A DNA stretch of 37,246 nt, taken from positions 1 to 37,246 of the forward strand of contig JBKDZL010000058.1 in the NCBI GenBank assembly GCA_047971145.1. Reading direction: 5' to 3'. The DNA comes from JBKDZL01 sp047971145. GTDB lineage: Bacteria > Bacillota_I > Bacilli_A > Erysipelotrichales > Erysipelotrichaceae. Position 1 is the first letter of the stretch. Each line of letters starts with the position of its first letter. The notes below the pieces were generated by a model that searched no databases, was not told the origin of the DNA, and saw nothing but the letters and a program-made list of their open reading frames with translations. A program made the translations under genes and the position numbers. Positions 14,876 to 23,531 of this stretch are shown piece after piece.

Positions 14876-15718
14876 ATGTTTACGGTTTTAGAAAGAGAAG
14901 AATTAAATCCAACAGTTACTAAGCTGGTTATTGATGCTCCATTAATTGCGAAAAAAGCCAAGGCCGGTCAGTTTGTGATTATCAGATCACATGAATTAGG
15001 TGAGCGTATGCCTTTGACCATTGCTGATTATAATAGAGAAAAGGGAAGTGTTACTATTATTTTTCAAATTGTTGGACGTTCAACTAAAATTCTTAATGAG
15101 TTAAAAGTTGGTGATAAAATTTTAGACTTTGTTGGTCCTTTGGGAGTGGCTAGTCATATTGAAGGTTTAAAGAGAGTTTGTGTAGTTGGTGGTGGTGTTG
15201 GTTGTGCAATTGCATATCCAACAGCTAAAGCTTTACATGCTCAGGGCAGTGATGTTACTGTTATTGCGGGTTTTAGAAATAAGGATTTATTAATTTTAGA
15301 AGATGAGTTTCGTGCAGCCTCTAATAATATGTATATTATGAGTGATGATGGCAGTGTTGGTGATAAAGGTTTAGTTACTCATAAGTTAGAAGAGCTTTTA
15401 AAATCTGGGGAAGAATTTGATGAGGTAATTGCCATTGGTCCACTTATTATGATGAAATTTGTTTGTGAAGTAACCAAAAAATATAATGTAAAAACCATGG
15501 TCAGTATGAATCCAATCATGATTGATGGAACTGGAATGTGTGGTTGTTGTCGTTTAAGTGTGGCAGGAGAAATGAAGTTTGCTTGTGTTGATGGTCCTGA
15601 TTTTGATGGTCATGAAGTAGATTTTGATGAAGCTATGGTACGATCTCGACAATATGCACCATTTGAAGAAGCAACTAGAGAAAAAGATTGTAACTTATTT
15701 GACAAGGAGGTTTCTTAA
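14876..15718 (+). CDS. nfnA: NfnA/SudA-type ferredoxin-NADP reductase, FAD/2Fe-2S subunit
   Basis: A 280-residue protein of the dihydroorotate-dehydrogenase-electron-transfer (PyrK-like) family. The FAD-binding barrel includes GQFVIIRSHELGERMPLTIAD (given in part) and the NAD-binding fold CVVGGGVGCAIAYPTAKAL. The C-terminal Cys cluster in GTGMCGCCRLSV with the later FACVDGPDFDGHEVDF is typical of a 2Fe-2S site. With the adjacent larger subunit it should form the NfnAB complex, which in anaerobes couples NADH, reduced ferredoxin and NADP by flavin bifurcation. The older name sulfide dehydrogenase is used for the same family. ATG 14876 has AAGGGAG upstream, and the stop abuts the nfnB ATG. Confidence 0.9.
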   Translation: MFTVLEREELNPTVTKLVIDAPLIAKKAKAGQFVIIRSHELGERMPLTIADYNREKGSVTIIFQIVGRSTKILNELKVGDKILDFVGPLGVASHIEGLKRVCVVGGGVGCAIAYPTAKALHAQGSDVTVIAGFRNKDLLILEDEFRAASNNMYIMSDDGSVGDKGLVTHKLEELLKSGEEFDEVIAIGPLIMMKFVCEVTKKYNVKTMVSMNPIMIDGTGMCGCCRLSVAGEMKFACVDGPDFDGHEVDFDEAMVRSRQYAPFEEATREKDCNLFDKEVS

Positions 15719-17104
15719 ATGCCTAATATGGATCCTAAGAAAGTGGCAATGCCATTACAAAAGCCTAATATTCGTAATAGTAACTTTGATGAGGTTGCCT
15801 TAGGTTATACAGCTGAAATGGCTATGATTGAGGCGGATCGTTGTTTGCAGTGTCGTCATAAACCTTGTGTTAATGGTTGTCCGGTAAGTGTACAAATTCC
15901 TGAGTTTATTGCCAAAGTTAAAGATGGTAAATTTGAAGAAGCATTTAAAATTATTAAAGAAACCAATGCTTTACCTGCAGTTTGTGGTAGAGTTTGTCCT
16001 CAAGAGAGTCAATGTGAGGAAAAATGTGTTAGAGCTATTAAACATGAAGCGGTGGGAATAGGTCGCTTAGAGCGTTTTGTTGCGGATTACCATATGCAAA
16101 ATGTTAAAGATGAGATTGAGCCCATTGCCAATAATGGAAGAAAAGTCGCAATTGTTGGGGCAGGGCCTGCCGGTCTTACTTGTGCTGGTGATCTTGCAAA
16201 AGAGGGTTATGATGTTACGATCTTTGAAGCATTGCATGAGGCGGGAGGAGTATTAGTATATGGTATTCCTGAGTTTCGTTTACCTAAGGATATTGTGAAA
16301 AAGGAAATTGATGCATTATGTCAAATGGGCGTTAACATCCAAACTGATATGGTTATTGGTAAAGTTTTAGAAATTGATGATTTGTTTGAGCTTGGTTATG
16401 AGGCGGTGTTTATTGGTAGTGGTGCAGGCTTACCTAAGTTTATGGGAATGCCTGGTGAAAATCTTAATGGAGTATTTTCTGCTAATGAATTTTTGACTCG
16501 TTTTAATTTAATGAAAGCTTACCAAGAGGGAGTGGATACTCCAATATTTAAGGCTAAAAGAGCTGCGATTATCGGTGGAGGTAATGTAGCTATGGATGCT
16601 GCTCGTTGTGCAAAGCGTATTGGGGTAGAAGAAGTTTATATTGTCTATCGTCGAGGTATGGATGAGCTTCCTGCTCGTTTAGAAGAAATTGAACATGCTG
16701 AGGAAGAGGGAATTGTTTTTAAAACTCTTACTAATCCAATTCGTGTTATTGGTGATGAAAAAGGAAGTGTTATAGGGTTGGAGTGTGTTCAAATGGAATT
16801 GGGTGAGCCTGATGAGAGTGGTAGAGCTCGGCCTATTGTTAAAGAGGGCAGTAATTTTGTTTTAGATGTTGATTGTATGATTATGTCGATTGGTACCTCG
16901 CCAAATCCACTTATTCGTCAAACTACTAAAGGCTTAGAAGCTAATAAATGGGGTTGCTTAATAACTGATGATAAGGGTAAGACTACTAGAGAAAAAGTTT
17001 ATGCTGGTGGTGATGCAGTGACTGGCGCTGCGACTGTTATTTTAGCAATGGGAGCTGGAAAAGATGCAGCTGCTGCAATGAATGATTATCTAAAAAACAA
17101 ATAA
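15719..17104 (+). CDS. nfnB: NfnB/GltD-like NADPH:ferredoxin oxidoreductase, large subunit
   Basis: A 461-residue GltD/GltA-like flavoprotein. The N-terminal iron-sulfur domain has Cys residues in RCLQCRHKPCVNGCPV and VCGRVCPQESQCEEKC, enough for two 4Fe-4S clusters. FAD binding follows at IVGAGPAGLTCAGDLAKEG and a second Rossmann motif at IIGGGNVAMDAARCAKRIG, with YAGGDAVTGAATVILAMGAG near the end. It could be mistaken for a glutamate synthase small subunit, but no large glutamate synthase gene is present and the partner is an NfnA-type subunit. The complex makes NADPH from NADH and ferredoxin in the cytoplasm. Start follows the nfnA stop with no gap, and AAGGAGG lies upstream. Confidence 0.92.
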   Translation: MPNMDPKKVAMPLQKPNIRNSNFDEVALGYTAEMAMIEADRCLQCRHKPCVNGCPVSVQIPEFIAKVKDGKFEEAFKIIKETNALPAVCGRVCPQESQCEEKCVRAIKHEAVGIGRLERFVADYHMQNVKDEIEPIANNGRKVAIVGAGPAGLTCAGDLAKEGYDVTIFEALHEAGGVLVYGIPEFRLPKDIVKKEIDALCQMGVNIQTDMVIGKVLEIDDLFELGYEAVFIGSGAGLPKFMGMPGENLNGVFSANEFLTRFNLMKAYQEGVDTPIFKAKRAAIIGGGNVAMDAARCAKRIGVEEVYIVYRRGMDELPARLEEIEHAEEEGIVFKTLTNPIRVIGDEKGSVIGLECVQMELGEPDESGRARPIVKEGSNFVLDVDCMIMSIGTSPNPLIRQTTKGLEANKWGCLITDDKGKTTREKVYAGGDAVTGAATVILAMGAGKDAAAAMNDYLKNK

Positions 17105-17126
17105 AAAACAGAATAATAATTATAAA

Positions 17127-17159
17127 AACACCTAGTGCTTAAAAGATTAGGTGTTTTTT
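17127..17159 (+). terminator. Rho-independent terminator after nfnB
   Basis: AACACCTA (17127-17134) pairs with TAGGTGTT (17148-17155) and a T-run follows. It separates nfnAB from the malY unit. Confidence 0.88.
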
Positions 17160-17213
17160 AGTGTTTAAATGTTTGAAAAATAGTACCAACTTTAATCAGT
17201 AGCCGTTTTTGAG

Positions 17214-17243
17214 TTGACAAAGTACAAAAATAAATATTATAAT
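17214..17243 (+). promoter_or_regulatory. Strong promoter of the malY-permease-prx-ridA unit
   Basis: TTGACA (17214-17219) and TATAAT (17238-17243) are both perfect hexamers, 18 bp apart. The start would be near 17250, giving a leader of about 44 nt. Confidence 0.85.
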
Positions 17244-17255
17244 CAAATTATAGTA

Positions 17256-17282
17256 TAGTAACTAAACTTTTATTGGTTACTA
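17256..17282 (+). promoter_or_regulatory. Leader hairpin or operator before malY
   Basis: TAGTAAC (17256-17262) and GTTACTA (17276-17282) form a perfect 7-bp inverted repeat just downstream of the predicted transcription start and touching the ribosome site AAGGAGG. It could be a repressor operator or an RNA hairpin affecting translation. Confidence 0.45.
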
Positions 17283-17293
17283 AGGAGGCGAAC

Positions 17294-18490
17294 ATGAAAT
17301 ATAATTTTGATGAAATTGTTGAAAGGAGAAAGACCGGTTCAGTTAAGTGGGATTTTGGTGAAGGTTTAATTAAGTTAGGGTTTACTGATCGTTTTGATGA
17401 AGATACTTTACCATTATTTACCGCTGATATGGACTTTGCAGTAGCACCTAAAATAGTAGAAGCTATGCACCGAGTAGTTGATCAGAGAATTTATGGTTAT
17501 ACTATGGCCAGACCAGAGTATTATCAAGCAATTATTGACTGGTTTCAAAGAAGATTTGATTGGACAATTAAACCTGAGGAAATAACTTATTGCTCAGGCA
17601 CAGTTTTTGCACTGAATATTGCTATTAGAGCATACAGTAATGAGGGTGATGGAGTAATAATTCAAAGGCCTGTTTATGGTCCTTTTACTAAAGCGATTGA
17701 GAGTAATAATAGAGTTGTTGCGAATAATCAAATGATTAAAGATGAGAATGGTTATTATCATCCTGATTTAAAAGATTTCGAAGAAAAGGCTAAAGATCCA
17801 AATAATAAAATCTTTATTCTTTGTAGTCCGCATAATCCTAGTGGTAGAATCTTTAATACTGAAGATTTAAAAGCGATGGCTAAAATATGTTATGAAAACA
17901 ATGTAGTTTTTGTTTCTGATGAAATTCATTGTGATTTAATTAGAAAAAATAAGAAATTTACTACTATGGCAGTGGCGGCACCTGAGTATAAAGATAATTT
18001 AGTTACTTGTACGGGCATTAATAAAACGTTTAATGTTGCAGGTTTACATGCGACTCATATTATTATTTCTAGTGAAGAATTACGTAATAAATTTGTAGCT
18101 ACTCTAGGCGGTTGTATGCCAACTCCATTTACTTATAATGCCGTAATTGCTGCATATAATGAGTGTGAAGATTGGTTAGAAGAATTAAAAGAGTATTTAG
18201 ATGGTAATTTTAATTGGGTTGATAATTTCCTAAAAACAAAAATGCCAAAAGTTAAATATGTAATTCCTGAGGGCACTTATGTCTTTTGGATGGATTTTAG
18301 TGGTTATGGCATTAGTACTGAGGAAATCAGAAGAAGAATTTATGTAGATGCAAATGTTATCTTAGAATCAGGGACGATGTTTGATCCTGATGCAGGAGCT
18401 GGCTATGAGCGAATTTGTTTATCATCACCTCGCTCAATGATTCAAGAAGCTTTCGAAAGAATAGCTAAAGCATTTGCTGATTTAGAATAA
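17294..18490 (+). CDS. MalY/PatB-family PLP-dependent C-S lyase / aminotransferase
   Basis: A 398-residue fold-type I PLP enzyme of the MalY/PatB group, which usually cleaves cystathionine or cysteine to pyruvate, ammonia and a thiol. The N-terminal MKWDFG-like block is VKWDFG, followed by LPLFTADMDFAVAPKI. The PLP-contact segments are LCSPHNPSGRIF and VSDEIHCDL, and the Schiff-base lysine is K244 in GINKTFNVAGLHATH. ATG 17294 was chosen for the strong site AAGGAGG; an in-frame TTG at 17273 lies inside the leader dyad. It is the first gene of a unit with a permease, a peroxiredoxin-like protein and RidA. Substrate is inferred from family and neighbours. Confidence 0.9.
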   Translation: MKYNFDEIVERRKTGSVKWDFGEGLIKLGFTDRFDEDTLPLFTADMDFAVAPKIVEAMHRVVDQRIYGYTMARPEYYQAIIDWFQRRFDWTIKPEEITYCSGTVFALNIAIRAYSNEGDGVIIQRPVYGPFTKAIESNNRVVANNQMIKDENGYYHPDLKDFEEKAKDPNNKIFILCSPHNPSGRIFNTEDLKAMAKICYENNVVFVSDEIHCDLIRKNKKFTTMAVAAPEYKDNLVTCTGINKTFNVAGLHATHIIISSEELRNKFVATLGGCMPTPFTYNAVIAAYNECEDWLEELKEYLDGNFNWVDNFLKTKMPKVKYVIPEGTYVFWMDFSGYGISTEEIRRRIYVDANVILESGTMFDPDAGAGYERICLSSPRSMIQEAFERIAKAFADLE

Positions 18491-18506
18491 TTAGAAAGGA
18501 AAAAAG

Positions 18507-19835
18507 ATGACTAATTCAACTAAGAATCTAAAGCGAACTTTAGGAAAAAAAGAATTATTTGCAGTGGCAATAGGGCAAATAATTGGCTCAGGTATTATGG
18601 CATTAACTGGTGTGGCTATTGCTCTTACTGGTAGATCTGCTAATTTGTCTTTTGTTTTGGCAGCAATAGCGATAATCTTTGTTTCAATACCAACTATATT
18701 CTTAACTAGTACTATTCGTATGAGAGGTGGTCAATATACTCAAGCAGCTATATTTGGTGGAAAGAATTTAGCTGGCATGTATATAATTATCTTTATTATT
18801 GCTAATATCTCATTAGCAATGTATGCTATTTCTTTTGCTGAGTATTTCATGGCTTTAGTGCCAGGAATTCCTTATCAGCTAGTAGCAATTATTTTAGTAA
18901 CAGTGTTATTTGCTGTAAACTATTTTGGTGTTAATAAAGCGACTAAAATTCAAGCTTTCATGGTAACAATATTAGCAATTGCGCTTATCTCATTTGTGGG
19001 CTTTGGTTTACCACAAATTCAGCCAGGCTATTTTGAGCAACCAGGGTTTATAACTAATGGCACAATTGGTTTATTAACTGCAATGGCTTTTCTAACTTTT
19101 GCCACCGGTGGAGCAACAGTAATAGTGAATTTAAGTGCTGAAGCGATTAACCCTAAAAAAGATATTCCAATAGTAATTATTATCTCAACATTAGCAGTGG
19201 CAGTTTTATATGCTTTTATGGCAACAGTGGCAGCTGGAGTATTACCAATTGATGTAGTGGCAAATCAACCATTAACCCATGTTGCAAAAGAAATATTTCC
19301 TAGTTGGTTATATATATTCTTTATTGTTGGTGGAGCGATGTTTGCCTTAGTAACTACACTAAATGCTCAAATTAGTTTTATTACTAAACCAGTAATGCAA
19401 GCTGCTGTTGATGGTTGGTTCCCTAAGTCGTTTGCAAAGTTACACCCTAAATACAATACACCAACAAGGTTATTAATAGTTTTCTATTTTGTGGCTATAA
19501 TTCCAATAATCACAGGTTTTAATGTGGAAATGATTGCGAATTCAGCTTTAATTTTAAATTATATTATCTCTGTTGTCTTCATTGTATTACAATTTAAACT
19601 ACCAAAATTATTTAAGGAACAATGGGAAAAATCTCCTTTCAAAGTTAAAAATTGGATATATTATTCTTTCTTAGCTTTAGGAGCTGGAGTTTCTTTATTC
19701 CAAGCTTGTCTAATGTTCTATAATTTAGATATTTATGGTAGAATTGGCAATTGTGCAGTATTTGTAATTGCGATAATCTTTGGTTTGTGTATGAGCAAAA
19801 AAGCTGATATGGAAGTAAGTGTAGAGGATGATTAA
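18507..19835 (+). CDS. APC-family amino acid permease
   Basis: A 442-residue membrane protein of the amino acid-polyamine-organocation superfamily. The first helix carries the family signature AVAIGQIIGSGIMALTG, with the unwound Gly-Ser-Gly substrate loop. About twelve hydrophobic segments follow, and the charged stretch EAINPKKDIPIVI lies between helices as in other APC proteins. It sits 16 nt after the malY gene and 2 nt before the next, so it is co-transcribed. The context points to import of a sulfur amino acid or exchange of a product of the lyase, but specificity cannot be read from sequence. Confidence 0.9.
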   Translation: MTNSTKNLKRTLGKKELFAVAIGQIIGSGIMALTGVAIALTGRSANLSFVLAAIAIIFVSIPTIFLTSTIRMRGGQYTQAAIFGGKNLAGMYIIIFIIANISLAMYAISFAEYFMALVPGIPYQLVAIILVTVLFAVNYFGVNKATKIQAFMVTILAIALISFVGFGLPQIQPGYFEQPGFITNGTIGLLTAMAFLTFATGGATVIVNLSAEAINPKKDIPIVIIISTLAVAVLYAFMATVAAGVLPIDVVANQPLTHVAKEIFPSWLYIFFIVGGAMFALVTTLNAQISFITKPVMQAAVDGWFPKSFAKLHPKYNTPTRLLIVFYFVAIIPIITGFNVEMIANSALILNYIISVVFIVLQFKLPKLFKEQWEKSPFKVKNWIYYSFLALGAGVSLFQACLMFYNLDIYGRIGNCAVFVIAIIFGLCMSKKADMEVSVEDD

Positions 19836-19837
19836 AT

Positions 19838-20368
19838 ATGAGTATTTTAAAAATTGGAGATAAGTTTGAAAATTTTAAATTTAACACTCCCTTTGAGAGT
19901 AATTTAGACTTTGAGCAAGAAGTAAAAAACAAAAAAACCTTTGTAGTCTTTCTAAGATATTATGGTTGTACGCTTTGTCAATTAGATTTACTAGAATATC
20001 GTAAAAACCTAGAACGTTTTAAGCAGGCTGATATTAATCTCTATATTGTATTACAAAGTGATCCAGAAGTAATTAGTTCCCAAGTTAGTAAAACTGAAAT
20101 GCCTTTGAATATCATTTGTGATCCGCAGCAAGTTTTATATAAAAAATATCAAATAAAACCTGCGAAAACAAAACTTCAATTAGTTTCAGCTAAAGCATTA
20201 AAGAAAATCCAAAAAGCTAAAAAATTAAATTTAGAGCATGGTAAATATGAAGGAGAAGAATTACAACTACCCGCAATGTTTATGATTAAAGATGGTATTG
20301 TCAGCTTTGCTCATTATGCTAAAAATTTAACTGATTTACCCAGCATAGATGAAATGCTAGAAATGTAG
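19838..20368 (+). CDS. Peroxiredoxin-like (AhpC/TSA-type) thioredoxin-fold protein
   Basis: A 176-residue thioredoxin-fold protein resembling the PRX-like AhpC/TSA proteins. It opens IGDKFENFKF, has a strand TFVVFLRYYGCTLCQLDLLEY with a C44-x-x-C47 pair and a conserved Arg40 before it, and continues with FKQADINLYIVLQSDP and PLNIICDPQQVLYKKYQI. The PAMFMIKDGIVSFAHYAK segment carries a cis-Pro-like position. It lacks the classic PxxxTxxC peroxidatic motif, so its catalysis is uncertain: peroxide or thiol-disulfide chemistry are both possible. It is translationally close to the permease (2 nt gap) and to ridA (6 nt). A role in handling thiols or sulfide from the lyase is inference. Confidence 0.75.
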   Translation: MSILKIGDKFENFKFNTPFESNLDFEQEVKNKKTFVVFLRYYGCTLCQLDLLEYRKNLERFKQADINLYIVLQSDPEVISSQVSKTEMPLNIICDPQQVLYKKYQIKPAKTKLQLVSAKALKKIQKAKKLNLEHGKYEGEELQLPAMFMIKDGIVSFAHYAKNLTDLPSIDEMLEM

Positions 20369-20374
20369 GAAAAA

Positions 20375-20752
20375 ATGAAAAAAATTATTGATAGTAAAGA
20401 GGCTCCCTCAGCAATAGGTCCTTACTCACAAGCAAATTTAAGTGGTGATTTATTATTTATTTCTGGTCAGTTGCCAATTGATGTAAAAACTGGAAAATTT
20501 GCGGGTGATAGTATTGAAGAACAAACAACCCAATCATTAGAAAATGCTAAAGCTATATTGCTAGAAGCTGGTTTTAGTTTAAATGATGTTGTTAAAACTA
20601 CGGTTTTAATGCAAGATATTAGTGAGTTTGCACAAATGAATGAAATTTATGCTAAGTATTTTACTAGTGAGTATCCAGCTCGTGCAGCTTATGAAGTAGC
20701 AAAATTACCTTTGGGAGCTAGAGTAGAAATTGAAATGATTGCCAAAAAGTAA
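20375..20752 (+). CDS. ridA: RidA family enamine/imine deaminase
   Basis: A 125-residue RidA (YjgF/YER057c/UK114) protein. Signature segments are APSAIGPYSQANLSGDLLFISGQ (in part), DGDV-like spacing in the middle, and ARAAYEVAKLPLGARVEIEMIA, whose first Arg is the substrate-binding residue. RidA trimers hydrolyse 2-aminoacrylate and related enamines released by PLP enzymes, preventing damage to other PLP enzymes. The company of a MalY-type lyase, which generates that intermediate, fits directly. ATG 20375 follows AGGA by a few bases. It ends the unit before a terminator. Confidence 0.95.
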   Translation: MKKIIDSKEAPSAIGPYSQANLSGDLLFISGQLPIDVKTGKFAGDSIEEQTTQSLENAKAILLEAGFSLNDVVKTTVLMQDISEFAQMNEIYAKYFTSEYPARAAYEVAKLPLGARVEIEMIAKK

Positions 20753-20774
20753 GATTTAGAATTTAATTGAAAAT

Positions 20775-20798
20775 AAGAGAGCTACGGCTCTCTTTTTC
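20775..20798 (+). terminator. Rho-independent terminator after ridA
   Basis: GAGAGC (20777-20782) pairs with GCTCTC (20787-20792) around the tetraloop TACG, extended by two A-T pairs; a T-run follows. Confidence 0.93.
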
Positions 20799-20842
20799 TT
20801 TCATAGAAATTTTTTGATAAAAAATTAGGTATAAAGATATTT

Positions 20843-20866
20843 CCTAGCTATATATAAGTTAGGAGG
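20843..20866 (+). promoter_or_regulatory. Leader hairpin overlapping the ABC operon ribosome site
   Basis: CCTAGCT (20843-20849) can pair with AGTTAGG (20857-20863), 7 bp with one G-T. The right arm covers the first half of the ribosome site AGGAGG (20861-20866). It could limit translation or be an operator dyad. Confidence 0.35.
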
Positions 20867-20870
20867 AAGT

Positions 20871-21734
20871 ATGTTAGAGTTAAATAAAGTAACAAAATAC
20901 TATGGTAATAATTTAGGTGTAAGTAATCTGAGTTATCAAATTAACAAAGGAGAAATATTAGCATTATTAGGAATAAATGGTAGTGGAAAAACTACTAGTT
21001 TTAGAATTATTTTAGGTTTATTAGAAGCTAGTAGTGGTAGTGTTAAATATCAAGGAAGAAAAATTGGTAAAAATGAAGTTGGCTATTTACCAGAAGAACG
21101 TAGTTTATATAGAGATTTAAGTGTTTATAAACAATTAAGATATATTGGTAGATTAAGAAAAATGAATGAAAGAGAAATTGATGAAAAAATAGATAAATAC
21201 TTAAACCTTCTAAAAATCACTCATTATAAAAACTTTAAGATTCAACAGCTATCTAAAGGAAACCAACAAAAAGTACAATTGATAGTGGCAATTCTTCATG
21301 AGCCAGAGCTTTTAATTTTAGATGAGCCATTTACAGGATTAGATGTCGAAAATGTTGAATTGTTTTTAGACTTTATTTTAAGACTAAAAGCAGAAGGAAA
21401 AATCATTTTAATATCTTCTCATCAATTAATGTATTTAGAAAAATTGTGTGATCATTTAATTTTTTTAAGATCAGGAAAAATCAGTGTCCAAGGAAGAATT
21501 ACTACACTAAAAAAACAAAGCAAAGGCCATTATTTAAGCTATAGTAGTGATACATATTATCGCTTAAGAGAAAGTGCAGAGTTAGTGTTAAAAAAAGAAA
21601 ATGGACCCCATTTTAAATATTTGATAACTAATGATAATTTATGTAAAAAAATAGCAAAAAAACTATTAAATGATCCAAATATTTATCAATTAAAAATTGA
21701 ACAATTATCATTAAGTGAGTTAATAAAATTATGA
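20871..21734 (+). CDS. ABC transporter ATP-binding protein (NatA-like)
   Basis: A 287-residue ABC ATPase. Walker A is GINGSGKTT, the signature is LSKGNQQKVQL (an SKG variant of LSGGQ, common in this group), and Walker B is LLILDEPFTGLD; the switch His is in SSHQLMYL. A C-terminal extension of about 70 residues follows, typical of exporter ATPases of the NatA/CcmA/YhaQ type. ATG 20871 has AGGAGG upstream. Its stop overlaps the start of the permease gene by 4 nt (ATGA). The pair likely exports a small molecule, peptide or sodium; the substrate is unknown. Confidence 0.92.
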   Translation: MLELNKVTKYYGNNLGVSNLSYQINKGEILALLGINGSGKTTSFRIILGLLEASSGSVKYQGRKIGKNEVGYLPEERSLYRDLSVYKQLRYIGRLRKMNEREIDEKIDKYLNLLKITHYKNFKIQQLSKGNQQKVQLIVAILHEPELLILDEPFTGLDVENVELFLDFILRLKAEGKIILISSHQLMYLEKLCDHLIFLRSGKISVQGRITTLKKQSKGHYLSYSSDTYYRLRESAELVLKKENGPHFKYLITNDNLCKKIAKKLLNDPNIYQLKIEQLSLSELIKL

Positions 21735-22897
21735 AAGAATTACTAAAATTTGCGATGAGCAGACGCTTTTTGAATAAAGCCAATTTAGTATTTATGAGTA
21801 TTGTTTTAGCATTGGCAATTGGTGCAACTAATATTGATAGAATTATTAATTTTATTAGTCCAGGTTATTTAGATCCGCTAACCATAAGCAGCAATAATAA
21901 AATTTTAGCTGATTATTTAAGTAATCAAGAAATATTTGAAGTGGTTGAGAAAGCTGATATAGAAATACTTTTTGAAAATAACCAATTCGATATTAAATCG
22001 GATTACCATATTGATACTTATAATCAAACTCAATTAATGTATACTCTACAAGAATTTTATAATTATCATACGGGAATCAATGAGAATCAATTACCAATTA
22101 TCAACTTTACTAATCAAAACACACAAAGTGATGGTAATCAATACAATTTAGTATTAGCCTTAGTTAGTGCAATTTTCTTTATGATGATTAGTTTTGTTAG
22201 TATGTCGGCAAGTGAGATAGTTTATGAAAAAACTACAAAGCTATTAGAAATAATTTTGAGTGCAGTTAGTGTTAGAGCTCATTTTGCTAGTAAATTGTTG
22301 GTGGGTTGGTTAGCGATTATTATTCAGGCCTTTAGTAGTGGTAGTATTATTATAGCAGCAATAGCCATTAGATATTTTTCTGATCAAGGTGAAAATTTAT
22401 TAAAGTGTTTTCAAAAACTCGGTTTAATGTTACCTGGCTCAACAAAAATGGATATTGATTTAAGTTCTTTGTTAAAAACGGATTTTTTAATTAAACTAGG
22501 TCAAATTTTAATTATTGTGATGATGGGGGTGGTAGTAATACAGTTATTGTTGATTAGTGTTTCCTCTTTTATTAGTAATATGGAAGAAGCTAATAATTTA
22601 CACTCACCGATTTATATTAGTTTTATGGTGCTGTATTATATTTGGTTGATGTTTAATCAACCTGCGCAATTAGAGAGTGGCTTTGGTTATCTTGCCTCTT
22701 TTTTACCAGTTTTTTCTATGTTGTTTATGCCAAGTAGAATGATGTTGTGTGATGTTGGTGTTTGGGAGGTAAATATGGTGATTATGTTTAATTTTATTTT
22801 CTTATTGTTGGCAATTATAGTGGGTTATAAAATTTATCAAAAAGGGATATTATATTATGGCAGTGTTAAATTTTGGAAGAAATTTAAAGTAAAGTAG
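21731..22897 (+). CDS. ABC-2 type transporter permease (NatB/YhaP-like)
   Basis: A 388-residue permease with one N-terminal hydrophobic segment (about residues 15-36), a long hydrophilic region outside the membrane (to about residue 135), then roughly five further segments. The conserved block MSASEIVYEKTTKLLEIILSAVS (in part) is diagnostic of ABC-2 permeases of the NatB/YhaP type, where the EK-TTK-LE residues contact the ATPase. It is coupled to the ATPase by an ATGA overlap. The next gene starts 73 nt later with its own promoter. Confidence 0.9.
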   Translation: MKELLKFAMSRRFLNKANLVFMSIVLALAIGATNIDRIINFISPGYLDPLTISSNNKILADYLSNQEIFEVVEKADIEILFENNQFDIKSDYHIDTYNQTQLMYTLQEFYNYHTGINENQLPIINFTNQNTQSDGNQYNLVLALVSAIFFMMISFVSMSASEIVYEKTTKLLEIILSAVSVRAHFASKLLVGWLAIIIQAFSSGSIIIAAIAIRYFSDQGENLLKCFQKLGLMLPGSTKMDIDLSSLLKTDFLIKLGQILIIVMMGVVVIQLLLISVSSFISNMEEANNLHSPIYISFMVLYYIWLMFNQPAQLESGFGYLASFLPVFSMLFMPSRMMLCDVGVWEVNMVIMFNFIFLLLAIIVGYKIYQKGILYYGSVKFWKKFKVK

Positions 22898-22940
22898 GAT
22901 AGTGAGAAAATTGTTAAATTGTTTTATTAATTTATAAATA

Positions 22941-22949
22941 TGCTATAAT
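22941..22949 (+). promoter_or_regulatory. Extended -10 promoter of lemA
   Basis: TGCTATAAT is an extended -10 (TGn plus perfect TATAAT at 22944-22949), and the ribosome site AGGAGG follows before ATG 22971. No strong -35 was recognised. Confidence 0.6.
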
Positions 22950-22970
22950 GTAATCGTTAGGAGGATTAGT

Positions 22971-23531
22971 ATGGATAATTGGATTTTTATGGGGATTATT
23001 TTAGTTTTGATTTTAATGGTTGTATTTGTTGTGACAACATATAATGGTTTAATCAAAATGAGAAATAGAATTGAAGAAGCTTTTTCAACAATGGATGTTT
23101 ATTTAAAGAAAAGATATGATTTAATACCAAACTTAATAGAAACTGTCAAAGGTTATACTAAGCATGAAAAAGAAACATTGCAGGCAGTAATTGCAGCTAG
23201 AACACAAGCGGTATCAAGTAGTAGCGTGGAAGAACAATTAAGTGCTGAAAAAGGTTTAAATAGAGCTTTAGGTAGATTGTTTGCGGTTGCAGAATCATAT
23301 CCTGATTTGAAAGCTAATCAAAATTATTTGGATTTACAAAAAAGCTTAAAAGATATGGAAGCAGAAATTGCTAATAGTAGAAAATATTATAATGGAGTAG
23401 TAGTGGAATTTAATACAAAAATTGAGATGTTTCCAACTAATATTCTAGCTAGTATCTTTAAGTTTACTAAACAAACTTTATATGAAATTTCTAATGAAGA
23501 TGAAAGAGAAAATGTTAAAGTTAGTTTTTAA
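22971..23531 (+). CDS. lemA: LemA family membrane protein
   Basis: A 186-residue protein with one N-terminal transmembrane segment (about residues 4-25) and a helical bundle. The family core MRNRIEEAFSTMDVYLKKRYDLIPNL (in part) and the YNGVVVEFNTKIEMFPTNILA end are both present. LemA proteins often sit beside a DUF2207/TPM-type membrane protein, as here. Function is poorly known; roles in membrane stress or envelope processes have been suggested for the family. Its 3' end overlaps the next gene. Confidence 0.93.
   Translation: MDNWIFMGIILVLILMVVFVVTTYNGLIKMRNRIEEAFSTMDVYLKKRYDLIPNLIETVKGYTKHEKETLQAVIAARTQAVSSSSVEEQLSAEKGLNRALGRLFAVAESYPDLKANQNYLDLQKSLKDMEAEIANSRKYYNGVVVEFNTKIEMFPTNILASIFKFTKQTLYEISNEDERENVKVSF

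Noticed and set aside
15719..17104. Glutamate synthase small subunit (GltD)
   Set aside because: No large subunit nearby, and the partner gene encodes an NfnA-type FAD/2Fe-2S protein directly abutting it, which fits NfnB better.
17244..17293. Riboswitch or T-box in the malY leader
   Set aside because: The predicted leader is about 44 nt, too short for known sulfur-related riboswitches or a T-box, and no conserved core was seen.
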